Shown in pieces: positions 10,547 to 20,600 of a DNA stretch of 64,000 bases. Source of the DNA: Aurantiochytrium sp. KH105 (lineage: Eukaryota; Sar; Bigyra; Thraustochytrida; Thraustochytriidae); the NCBI GenBank assembly GCA_003116975.1, contig BGKB01000209.1:1-64000 (forward strand). The letters run 5' to 3'. How positions within the stretch are numbered: position 1 is the first letter of the stretch; each line of letters opens with the position of its first letter. The position numbers and the translations under genes are program-made. The notes beneath the pieces are model-generated. The model was given only the letters and a program-made list of their open reading frames with translations, was not told the origin of the DNA and made no database searches.

Positions 10547-12313
10547 CTAATACATCCGCTTTGCCCTCTTGACGTCTGCGTTGTTCGTCACAATAAGCGC
10601 ACCGATGGACGACACAACACTCAGAGTTGCAGCCAATATCGTGATTCTCGAGTCCTGTCCACAGAGACCCTTTCGCGCATCATTTATCAAAATCCCCGAG
10701 ACAGCCACATATGGGAAGACCTCAAACGACGCGATAAAGAATCTGCGCAAGGTAGAAGTTAGCCCCAATGCAAACAGATTCTTCCCAGCCCATTCGTTCA
10801 GGCGCTTCCCATAAGTTTGCAAGAGATTGCTCGGAGGCGGGCCCCTTTTTGTGCTTTGGCCGCATGATTTACAAGTGTCGCGGTCAGCATCCGCGTCGTC
10901 AGGATTCAAAAGGCCACAGTGCATGGCTTTGAACGCATTGTGCATCCAAATAAAGCGCTGACGATAGGCGTTTCTTATGCGCTCCGGGTCCTTTCCGGGA
11001 TCCTTTCCGGGCTCCTTTCCGTGCTCCTTTCCGGAATCCTTTCCGGGCTCCTTTCCGGAATCCTTTCCGGGCTCCTTTCCGGGCTCCTTTCTGGAATAAT
11101 TTTCCAGTTCCTTCTTAAGTTTGTCGAAGTGCTTGCTTTTAAGTAGTTGTGTATCGCTTGCTGGCTGGCTTTTGTTAGCCATGTACTCGAAGAACATCGC
11201 CCGTGATATTACACATGCTTGACTCCTAGCAAGCGACTGAGTTCCCGTCAACATTGACTCGCCAATGGCGATCATCTCCAGTTTGAACAACTGAAATATA
11301 TCCTCGTCGACGGTTTGATTTTCGATAAATTTCACGTAATCCTTGATTCCGCGCGATTTGAATTCGTCGGTGAGTCTTTTGAACTCTGTCTTAGCCCTGG
11401 CGGGTTTAAGTTCACCGGTGAACGAGTACTCGAGCTCATATACGTCGTCTTTCCGGGAAAGAAGGTTGTGCTTTGGATTGTGACGGATCAAGACGAACCA
11501 GCCGAGGTACACGCCTATGCGATACATGATCTCTTTTTGTAAAACTTCGTCGATTGCTACGTCACCTTTCGAATCGCAATGTTCAATGAGCTCCTTGAAC
11601 TTCTCCATGCATCGGCGAGCGGCGTTCCGAAGTCTCCCCTCGTACATGTCAACAGACCAGTCCACATATGGGCGGGCCGGCCAGTCGGGAAAAAGGCAAG
11701 GCTCACCGTCTTGCTTCATGCCGAACTTGTAAGCGTGGTTTCTATCGTCCATTTGAAACGAAAAATCACCCAGGACGGTGAGGTATGCCCGCGTCGCGCA
11801 GGTACGTGCCGAACGGATGCTAGTGGATTGCGGACTCTGCGCGTCGAGTGACTTGTAGGATTGGTCGAGATTCTTGAAATATTGGTCAATGACGTTGTAG
11901 CAGAATTTGAAGGCCACGTTGACCTGATTTTCATCGACAAGGTTATTCATCCATCCAAGCACATTGTGTTCCATTGAGCAAAAATCCGCTACTTCGTACG
12001 AGTCGCCTACCGCGAGCACGGTCAGCTTGATGTTCCGATTTTTAACGATATTTGCGAATTTTTCAATGTTGTGCAAATAATTCGCATCGGTGTTTTCGGA
12101 CGACGGACGTTTCTGAACAATGAAAAGAGCATCGGCTCCGTCAAGTCTGCGTTTCTTTTTGAGTTTTTCTAAGAGCTTCTCCCACGAGTAAGGGCCCACG
12201 ATGCTGTCTTTCGATTTGGGCATGATAATCATCTGCTCATCACGAGCGTTCGCTGACGAAATTCCATTCTGGCCGAGCCCACTTGATCTATCCTCGGCAT
12301 GCTCTTTCATCAT
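10547..12313 (-). CDS. Unrecognised protein with EPGK repeats and C-terminal hydrophobic helices
   Basis: 588 aa if read from the first ATG (12313). The frame stays open without an ATG to a stop at 12425-12427, directly behind an acceptor-like TTAAAATAG, so an upstream exon is likely. I do not recognise the family. The N-terminal third (SWEKLLEKLKKKRR, ALFIVQKRP, IKLTVLAVGD) has the alternating strand/helix pattern of a nucleotide-binding fold, possibly a degenerate GTPase, but no P-loop is visible. A Lys-Glu-Pro-Gly repeat (KEPGKDSGKEPGKD) covers about residues 407-443. A CKSCG motif follows. Two hydrophobic helices lie at about 530-575, suggesting a tail-anchored hairpin. Codon use is less GC-rich than in ORC1. 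Confidence 0.75.
   Translation of the reverse strand: MMKEHAEDRSSGLGQNGISSANARDEQMIIMPKSKDSIVGPYSWEKLLEKLKKKRRLDGADALFIVQKRPSSENTDANYLHNIEKFANIVKNRNIKLTVLAVGDSYEVADFCSMEHNVLGWMNNLVDENQVNVAFKFCYNVIDQYFKNLDQSYKSLDAQSPQSTSIRSARTCATRAYLTVLGDFSFQMDDRNHAYKFGMKQDGEPCLFPDWPARPYVDWSVDMYEGRLRNAARRCMEKFKELIEHCDSKGDVAIDEVLQKEIMYRIGVYLGWFVLIRHNPKHNLLSRKDDVYELEYSFTGELKPARAKTEFKRLTDEFKSRGIKDYVKFIENQTVDEDIFQLFKLEMIAIGESMLTGTQSLARSQACVISRAMFFEYMANKSQPASDTQLLKSKHFDKLKKELENYSRKEPGKEPGKDSGKEPGKDSGKEHGKEPGKDPGKDPERIRNAYRQRFIWMHNAFKAMHCGLLNPDDADADRDTCKSCGQSTKRGPPPSNLLQTYGKRLNEWAGKNLFALGLTSTLRRFFIASFEVFPYVAVSGILINDARKGLCGQDSRITILAATLSVVSSIGALIVTNNADVKRAKRMY
10982..11095 (-). repeat. 12-bp coding repeat (Glu-Pro-Gly-Lys)
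   Basis: About nine tandem copies of a 12-bp unit resembling CCTTTCCGGGCT, with point variants (GGAATC, GTGCTC). Read on the minus strand they encode the KEPG/KDSG/KDPG repeats of the enclosing gene. Confidence 0.9.
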
Positions 12314-12373
12314 GAGCCTCCCGTAGAACTTGAATCCCCCGCCACCATCGCCAGGGCCGACAACGCTCGGCAC

Positions 12374-13036
12374 ATAGTGCAGGTCGCCTCTCTTGTATAT
12401 GATTGCCTTGTACTCTGTGTCGTCCTATTTTAACCAGCACGAGCGGACCCGCCCATCTCTCGCAGTCAGTCGCGCTGTTTCTCCCTCCCTCCCTACACAT
12501 TCCTCGCCCGCACGCACGCACGTGCGCCTTGTCGAGGATACGCGCTCTGCCTTTCCGCCTTCGGACGAAGGAAAGAAAACCTACTGCTCCCTCCATCGTG
12601 CCGCTGCCCTCCGCTATGCCGCGCTCCGCTGCGCTGCGCTGCGCTGCGATGCGATGCGCTCCACGCCCCGTCGCGGGTCCCGCGCGCTCAGACAGCTCTG
12701 CGGCGCCCTTCCGGATCTGGCGACCGCGTCCGAGTCCGCGTCCGAGTCCGAGACGTCGCAAGTCCGTGTCGGCGCGGCACCTTCTTTCTACCGAAGAGAC
12801 CTATCTGGCGCCGAGCGCATAGGTCTCTTTCGCCGCGTCCGCGCGGCACCTAACGACCGACGGGAGACGACGAAACGCGACAAGACGCGGCAAAACGCGG
12901 CGGCAGAGAGCGATCGCAAGCGCAATCGCAAGCGCAATCGCAGGCGGAGACGCGGCGGCGAGCGAGCGAGCGAGGAAGGAAGGAAGCGCGGGCTGCAGAC
13001 GCGCGACGTGCTGCTGGCGGCAAGCGGAAGGACAAG
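12374..13036. other. Upstream region shared by the unknown gene (-) and RFC3 (+)
   Basis: Probably a bidirectional promoter. It may also hold a short 5' exon of the minus-strand gene. It contains GC-rich tandem words (GCGCTGCGCTGC at 12623-12655, GAGTCCGCGTCC at 12730-12750, CGCAAGCGCAAT at 12915-12945). Confidence 0.5.
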
Positions 13037-14403
13037 ATGCTCTGGGTGGACAAGCATCGGCCAAAGTCGCTGGCGAAGCTCGACTATCACCAGGATCTCA
13101 CGGAGAGACTTCGGGCCGTCGTACGTGGGCGAGCGAGAGCGCACGAGAGAGAGAGAGAGAGGAGGAGAGGAGGGGAGGGAGGAGAGGGGATGCAGACTCT
13201 TGACGGCGGCGACATAGCAAGGAAGAAGAGGAGAGAAGAAATATGGGCGAGACGAATGTGTGACCGACTGACAGATCCGTGGCAACGCGGAACCTGAAAC
13301 GCTGCTTCTCTCGACTTATCCTCCTTTTGGACGTACGTGCACAGGCGAGCAAAGGCGACATTCCGCACCTGTTGTTCTATGGGCCCTCCGGAGCCGGCAA
13401 GAAAACGCGCGTTATGGCGCTCCTCCGCGAGATCTACGGTCCAGGTGTGGAGAAAGTCAAACTCGAGCATCGCGTCTTCAAGACACCAACCGGGCGCAAA
13501 ATTGAGCTCACGACACTGGGCTCAAATTACCACATTGAGATGAACCCCAGCGATGCTGGAAACAACGATCGCTACGTGGTGCAAGAGGTCATCAAGGAGA
13601 TTGCACAAGCCTCCTTGGTCGTCGCTTCCGGCTCGCGAACTGCCCCGAACCCATTCGCGTCCTCATCTTCGTCTTCCTCTGCGGCCGCGACGGCTGCAGC
13701 AGGGCCAGAAACAAAGGGCCGTGGCAAGGCCAACTTCAAGGTTGTTTTCCTCAGCGATTGCGACTACCTCACCAAAGCTGCGCAGCATGGTCTGCGCCGG
13801 ACAATGGAGAAGTACGTGCGCAACTGCCGCCTCATTCTATGCTGCGAAAACCTGAGCAAGGTTATTGATCCCCTTCGCTCGCGTTGTCTACCCATCCGCG
13901 TCGCGGCGCCCTCCCATGAGGAAATGTGTGCCGTGCTTCAAACGGTAGCGAAAAGAGAAAGCGTCACCTTGACACCGAGCGCGTGCGCAGCCATTGCGTC
14001 CAATTCTCAACGAAACCTCCGCCGTGCCCTTCTCATGGCTGAGTCTCAAGGGGTCGCTACGGATAAGGGCGCCCAGCTCCAACTTCCTGACTGGGAAGTG
14101 TACGTTTCTGACCTCGCGAAGCGAATTTGCAAAGATCAGTCTCCCGCCGGTCTTCTCGCGGCGCGCACCATGTTGTACGATCTTCTTGGCAATTGTATTC
14201 CCCCGACGGTGATTTTCCAAGCGCTTGTACGCGCCCTTTTGCCCAAGCTCGATGCTGAACTCAAACACAAGGTCGTCACCTGCGCGGCCGAATACGAACA
14301 CCGTCTGCACCACGGCCAAAAGGATATCTACCACCTTGAGGCGTTTGTCGCCAAGTTCATGCTTCTCTACCGCGAATACATTATGCAAAACTTCTCGTTC
14401 TAG
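13037..14403 (+). CDS. RFC3: Replication factor C subunit 3 (clamp loader), two exons
   Basis: Exons 13037-13120 and 13345-14403, 380 aa. The 224-nt phase-0 intron begins GTACGT and ends GCACAG. Exon 1 encodes the RFC3-type start MLWVDKHRPKSLAKLDYH. Exon 2 opens with the run-up to Walker A, FYGPSGAGKKTR. Further family marks are SSNYHIEMNPSDAGNNDR-like spacing (here NYHIEMNPSDAGNNDR), RRTMEKYVRNCRLILCC, the box LRSRCLPIRV and the C-terminal YHLEAFVAKFMLLY. The Walker B position reads FLSDCDYLTK, without the canonical DE, as usual in this non-hydrolysing subunit. A Ser/Ala-rich insertion separates the strands before it. RFC loads PCNA at primer ends. Without the splice, the second exon has a spurious ATG at 13279. 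Confidence 0.95.
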
Positions 14404-14698
14404 GCATCGTCGTAAATGTCTTCCAAATAATTTGGTTGTAGAATCGATTCATTGCAAACAAGCAAAGTGAAGAGGGAGGGAAATGAGTTGACAAGGAATC
14501 TTGTTCGGCCTGCTTTGCTTTGCTTTGCTTTACTTTGCTTTGCTTTGCTTTGCTTTGCTTTGCTTTGCTTTGCTTTGCTTTGCTTTGTTTTGTTTTGCTT
14601 TGCTTTGCTCATGAATCGTAAAAGAGTAAACTTTTGGTTTTTGATAGAATGAAACAAAGAAAGAGGAAGGGAGAAGAGGGAAGAGGGAAATACCTTTG
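14404..14698. other. Convergent 3' region with TTTGC repeat
   Basis: About 295 bases between the stop codons of RFC3 (+) and the giant EF-hand gene (-), mostly a pentanucleotide array. Confidence 0.6.
14512..14609 (+). repeat. (TTTGC)n pentanucleotide array
   Basis: About 19 tandem copies of TTTGC with a few variants (TTTAC, TTTTG) at the ends. Confidence 0.95.
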
Positions 14699-17600
14699 TT
14701 AGGCTTGCTGGTTCTTCTTGTACCAATTCGAGAACTCCTCAAATGTCAAGAGACCGTCGTTGTCGGCGTCGCTCTCGATGAAGCACTGCTCCGTCGTAAT
14801 TACGGCGAGTTGCGTTGGGTTCACACCCATACCCTTGGCGGCCTCGGGATCCGCGGCAAAGAGAACCTTGAAGACGGCCGTGAGGTAAGACGTCATCTCT
14901 TCCACCGAGACGCTGTTATCCTTGTTGGCATCGTACAAACTAAACGCCGCCACGACCTTCTCCTCTGCGCTGCCAGAGCACAAAATAGAAAGGCCAGCGG
15001 CAAGCTCACGCTGATCCACCTTGGAGTCATGATTGCTGTCAAAAACGCCAAAAAGAGCGCGAGCCACTTCAACAGACGCCTTTTCATCTGCGTACGACTT
15101 GTGACCGCCTCCTTGCTCGATGAGCATGAGGAAGACCGCCATGAACTGGTCAAAGTCCATCGTGTCCGTCTTCACGACAGAATGGATCGTGTCGAGGACT
15201 TCCTGCAGCTGCAGGTTCTCCAGCTTGGTGAGTCGCTTTACCTCGGCGAGGCCCTTGAGCTTGACAGAGGCGCCGCCTTTGGCTTTGGAGGGGCTGGCCG
15301 AGGGGCTGGCCGACGCAGGCCTCGCCTGCACCTTACTCGTTGGCGTCCCGCCTGCCCGTACAGCCTCCTCATTAGCGACTGTCGCCACCGTCCTAGCATC
15401 GCCAAAGAGCGCACCCCCGCCGCCGGCGCCGAACCACAACGTGAATTCCTCGAGCGAAATGCGGTCATCGCCATCCAGGTCGGCCTCTTCCATCGCCGTC
15501 TCCGTTGTCGCCTGAGCAAGCTGCAGCGGGCTGATGCCTTCGGGAAATTGGCTCGGTGCCAGACTTGCCAGAGCTGCAAATACTCCGTGCAAGTAAGTCT
15601 CCATCTCGTCGCGCGAGATGAAGCCATCGCCATCGAGGTCGAACAGCCCGAAAGCCTGGCTAATTTTAACGTCGCGAGGGTCTTGCGTCAAAATTGAAAG
15701 TCCTGCGGATACCATGGCAAAATCTGCGCCGCTGTCATCGGGTGAAAAGGCACGGTAGAGCTTGTCCGTCACGGACTTGAGAAGATTCGCATCCTCACGT
15801 GACTGTTGCGGTACCTTTTCGGAAACAATCTCTTTGACCGTCTTCTCAAAAGAGTTACGATCAATCAGACCCTCTTCGTTGGTGGCCAGAGCAAATTGTT
15901 GAAAAACTTCCGATGTCGTGAGTTTGCCGAGCCCCGTTACGCGGCGCGCATCGTCAAGGGATACGCTGGTCTTCGATGCGGATCCTCCGGACGGGGCTAC
16001 TTTCCCAGACGATTCCTTCTGTGCACCTGATCCAGCTCCGCTGCGGCCAAGCCCCGCAAAGAACTCCGGATCCTTCTCGAACCATACACCAAACTCCTCA
16101 AACGAGAGCTGATTGTCATGATTCGTGTCTGCAAGCTCGAAGATCGAGTCCGTGCATGCAGTCGCAAGATTCTCCGGCGATGCGCCATTCGTGCGCCGTG
16201 CCGCGTTCGGGTCCAGTTCGAAGATCACCTTGAACATTGCCAAAAGAATCTTCTCCATACCTTCACGTGAGATGAACCCGGTGCCCTCGTAGTCGTAGAG
16301 AGCAAAGAGCTCCTCCATCTTGGAGTGAGCATCCTCGCTATCGCCGCCTGCCAGCAACAGCAGGCCTGCAGCGATCTCCGAAAAGTCCACAACGCCGTTG
16401 CCATCTGCGTCCATGATGTAGAACAGACGCATGCGGACAAGGTTCAGCTTTGCTTCATCCTCAGGTGTACGCGTGCGCTCGGGCACCAGCTCGTTAAAGG
16501 CTTGCTCAAAAGACACCCGGTCGAGCACGCCATCCTCGTTTGTGTGAGAGGCGAAAACTTCGAAGAGCTCTTGAACATGGCGCTCGCCAAAGCCAGTGAT
16601 GACCTTGACTTGCTCAATCGAGAGCCAGTCCGGGGAGACGGCGTCATCATGCACAGAGACACCCGTAATGACGGTTCCGTCACCAGATGAGGTCATAACT
16701 GTGGCTGTTGCCCTTACGGCTGCCCCCTCGCTTTGTCCGAGACTCGCAAAGAACTCGGGGTCCTTCTCGAACCATACACCAAACTCCTCAAACGAGAGCT
16801 GATTGTCATGGTTCGTGTCAGCGAGCTCGAAGATCGAGTCCGTGCATGCAGTCGCAAGATTCTCCGGCGATGCGCCATTCGTGCGCCGTGCCGCGTTCGG
16901 GTCCAGTTCGAAGATCACCTTGAACATTGCCAAAAGAATCTTCTCCATACCCTCGCGCGAGATGAACCCGGTGCCCTCGTAGTCGTAGAGAGCAAAGAGC
17001 TCCTCCATCTTGGAGTGAGCATCCTCGCTATCGCCGCCTGCCAGCAACAGTAGGCCTGCAGCGATCTCCGAAAAGTCCACAACGCCGTTGCCATCTGCGT
17101 CCATGATGTAGAACAGACGCATGCGGACAAGGTTCAGCTTTGCCTCATCATCAGATGTACGCGTGCGCTCGGGCACCAGCTCGTTAAAGGCTTGCTCAAA
17201 AGACGCTCGGTCGAGCACTCCTTCACCGTTGGTGTAAGAGGCAAAGACTTCGAAGAGCTCCTGAACATGGCGCTCGCCAAAGCCAGTGATGGCCTTGACT
17301 TGCTCAATCGAGAGCCAGTCCGGGGAGACGGCGTCATCATGCACAGAGACACCCGTAATGACGGTTCCGTCACCAGATGAGGTCATAACTGTGGCTGTTA
17401 CTTTTGCGGGTGCCCCCGCGCTCTGTCCCAGCCCCGCAAAGAACTCGGGGTCCTTCTCGAACCATACACCAAACTCCTCAAACGAGAGCTGGTTGTCATG
17501 GTTCGTGTCAGCGAGCTCGAAGATCGAGTCCGTGCATGCAGTCGCAAGATTCTCCGGCGATGCGCCGTTCGTGCGTCGTGCCGCGTTCGGGTCCAGCTCA

Positions 17601-20600
17601 AAGATCACCTTGAACATTGCCAAAAGGATCGTCTTCATTCCCTCGCGCGAAATGAACCCAGTGCCCTCGTAGTCGTAAAGGGCAAAGAGCTCCTCCATTT
17701 TGGAGTGAGCATCTCCATCCTCCCCGCCAGCCAGCAAGATAAGACCAGCAGCGATCTCCGAAAAGTCCACAACGCCGTTGCCATCTGCATCCAAGATGTA
17801 GAACAGACGCATGCGGACAAGGTTCAGCTTTGCTTCATCCTCAGATGTACGCGTGCGCTCGGGCACCAGCTCGTTAAAAGCTTGCTCAAAAGACGCTCGG
17901 TCGAGCACTCCTTCACCGTTGGTGTAAGAGGCAAAGACTTCGAAGAGCTCCTGAACATGGCGCTCGCCAAAGCCAGTGATGGCCTTGACTTGCTCAATCG
18001 AGAGCCAGTCCGGGGAGACGGCGTCATCATGCACAGAGACACCCGTAATGACGGTTCCGTCACCAGATGAGGCCATAACTGTGGCTGTTGCCTTTACAGA
18101 CGTCCCCTGTTTTGCCTTTGCCCCCAAGCTCGCGAAAAACTCGGGGTCCTTCTCGAACCAAACACCGAACTCCTCAAACGAGAGCTGATTGTCGTGGTTC
18201 GTGTCAGCGAGTTCAAAGATCGAGTCCGTGCACGCAGTCGCAAGATCCTCCGGCGATGCGCCACCGGCACGACGCGCCCCGTCCGGATCAAGCTCAAAGA
18301 TTACCTTGAACATTGCCAAAAGGATCGTCTTCATTCCCTCGCGCGAGATGAATCCGGTGCCCTCGTAGTCGTAGAGAGCAAAGAGCTGCTCCATTTTGGA
18401 GTGGGCATCTCCATCCTCTCCGCCAGCCAGCAAGATAAGCCCAGCAGCGATCTCGGAAAAGTCCACCACACCATTGCCATCTGCGTCCATGATATAGAAC
18501 AGACGCATGCGGACAAGGTTAAGTTTACCCTCATCTTCAGGCGTACGCGCGCGCTGGGGCACTAATTTGTTGAAGGCCTGCTCAAAAGACTCGCGGTCAA
18601 GCACGCCCTCACCATTTGTATGAGAGGCAAAGACTTCGAAAAGCTCCTGGACGTGTCGCTCGCCAAAGCCTGTGATGGCCTTGACTTGATCAATCGACAG
18701 CCAGTCGGGGGACACGGCGTCGTCGTTTACCGAGACACCCAAGATGATCTGGCCTTTGTCCTCGGACGAAGTGCGGGGCTCTTCACTTGCCTGAGTCGAG
18801 ACGCCCTCGTCCGAGTCCATCCAGCTGAGAAATTCCTGAAAGTCAAGCTTTCCATCTCCATCCGTATCGAAATCGGCAATCACCTGGGCCGCCGTACTGG
18901 CAGCAAGTTCTTCAGCCGAGAGCCCACCCGCCAAGGCTTGCGCCTCCGGCGAGGTAGACAGGTAGAGCCGATAGACACTGAGCAGGTACCGCTGAATCTC
19001 ATCTTCATCGAGCAGACCGTCTTCGTCTGCATCAAAGAGGGAAAATGCGGCCTGGGCCTTGCGATGGGCCGTGTCTCGGGACAGCAAAGCAATGCCGGCG
19101 GACAGCTCGGCGAAATCCACAGCGCCAGAGCCGTCTGCGTCAAAGACTTTGAAGAGAGCATCATACACCATGGGAAGAAGCTGTTGATCGCGCTCCGAAA
19201 GGTCTGCCTTGCTCACGAACTTGGCAATCACAGACTTAAAGCTCGACGGATTGAGAAGACCGTCCTCGTCAACGACGAGAGCAAATTCCTCGAAAATGTC
19301 CCGCTGCGACCACTTGCCGAGACCCGTGATGCGTTTGAGGTCATCCATCGAAAGCCAGCTCGAGGCAGAGCCAACGACCTTACTCATGGCTCGAGCGGTC
19401 GAATCGGACTCCCACCAGCGGCGAAACTCCTCGAACGAAAGCTCATCGTCGTTGTTCAGGTCGGCTTCCTGGAAGATTTCATCGGTGGTGACTGTCGCCA
19501 GGTCTTCGGCCGCCATGCTGCCCATAAAGAGGTCGGCGCCTTCCTGTGTTTCAAGCATGAGGCGGAAGACGGACGTCAAATACCACTCCATGCTCTGCCG
19601 GGACACGCTGCCTGTGCCATCCTGGTCGTAAAGACGAAAGGCAGCCTCTGCAGCGCCGTGACCGCCCTTTTCCCCGCCCTTGCAAAGGACCGACAGCCCG
19701 GACGCCAGCTCGAGAAAGTCTACCTTGTCGTTGTCGTCCTGATCAAAGATTTCAAAGAGCTGTGCAACGACGACCGCGGCACGCTCTTGCTCGTCGGCGG
19801 TGAGGCGAAATTTGGGTTGGCGCGACATGATGCGCTGGAAGACGCCCGTAAAGGAAGCGCGATCAAGCTCTCCGTCCAGAGCCTCCATTGCGAACTCCTC
19901 AAACGCGTCGGCGGCGTCCATGTGCTCGAGGCCGGTGAGGCGTCGTGCGTCAGCCAGACTCACCTTGGTGGTCATGGACGCAGAAGCTGCACCGGGCCCA
20001 CTACGTTGCAAGGTGGGCAACGAAGCGGGCGGCGGTGGTGGCGGCGGCGACATCGAGAGCGAAATGCCAGAGGGAGATCCAGGCGAGGCTGGCTGCACGG
20101 TCATCCCTGGCGCCACGGCCGAGGTCGAGGTGTCCGAGTCCCACCAGCGCTTGAACTCACCCCAGCTGATGAGCTGATCGTGATTCACGTCCATTTCGCG
20201 AAAGAGTTCCTCCATAGAAGCCTTAGCAAGGGCATCGGGTTCCACATTTCCAAGACGCCTCTGCGTCTCCGGCTGAAGGGCGAACATGACCCGGAAGACA
20301 GCATTGAGAAAAGCGAGAAGCTCTGGCTTGGAAATCATGCCATCACCGTTGAGATCATACAAAGCAAAGCAAGACTCTGCGCGCATGTCTTTGCCGCCTC
20401 CAGCAAGGATCGATAGACCGGCGGCGAGGTCGGTGTACTCGATGGAGCCCGAGTCGTCCGTGTCAAAGGCGTGGAAGATGCGGTTGATGACCAAATGCAG
20501 ACGATCCATCTCTTCCGAGGAAAAGGCGGGGGCGCGCGCCAGAGAAATGTCGCGAAAGACCTGCTCAAATGTGTGTCGGTCAATGGTCCCGTCCGGACAC

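Noticed and set aside
13279..13344. ATG at 13279 as the start of RFC3
   Set aside because: It lacks the conserved WVDKHRP N-terminus; splicing 13120 to 13345 restores it exactly, and 13279-13344 lies in the intron.
18620..20416. 598-codon plus-strand frame
   Set aside because: Exact antisense shadow of the EF-hand gene; stop-free because of codon bias and repeats.
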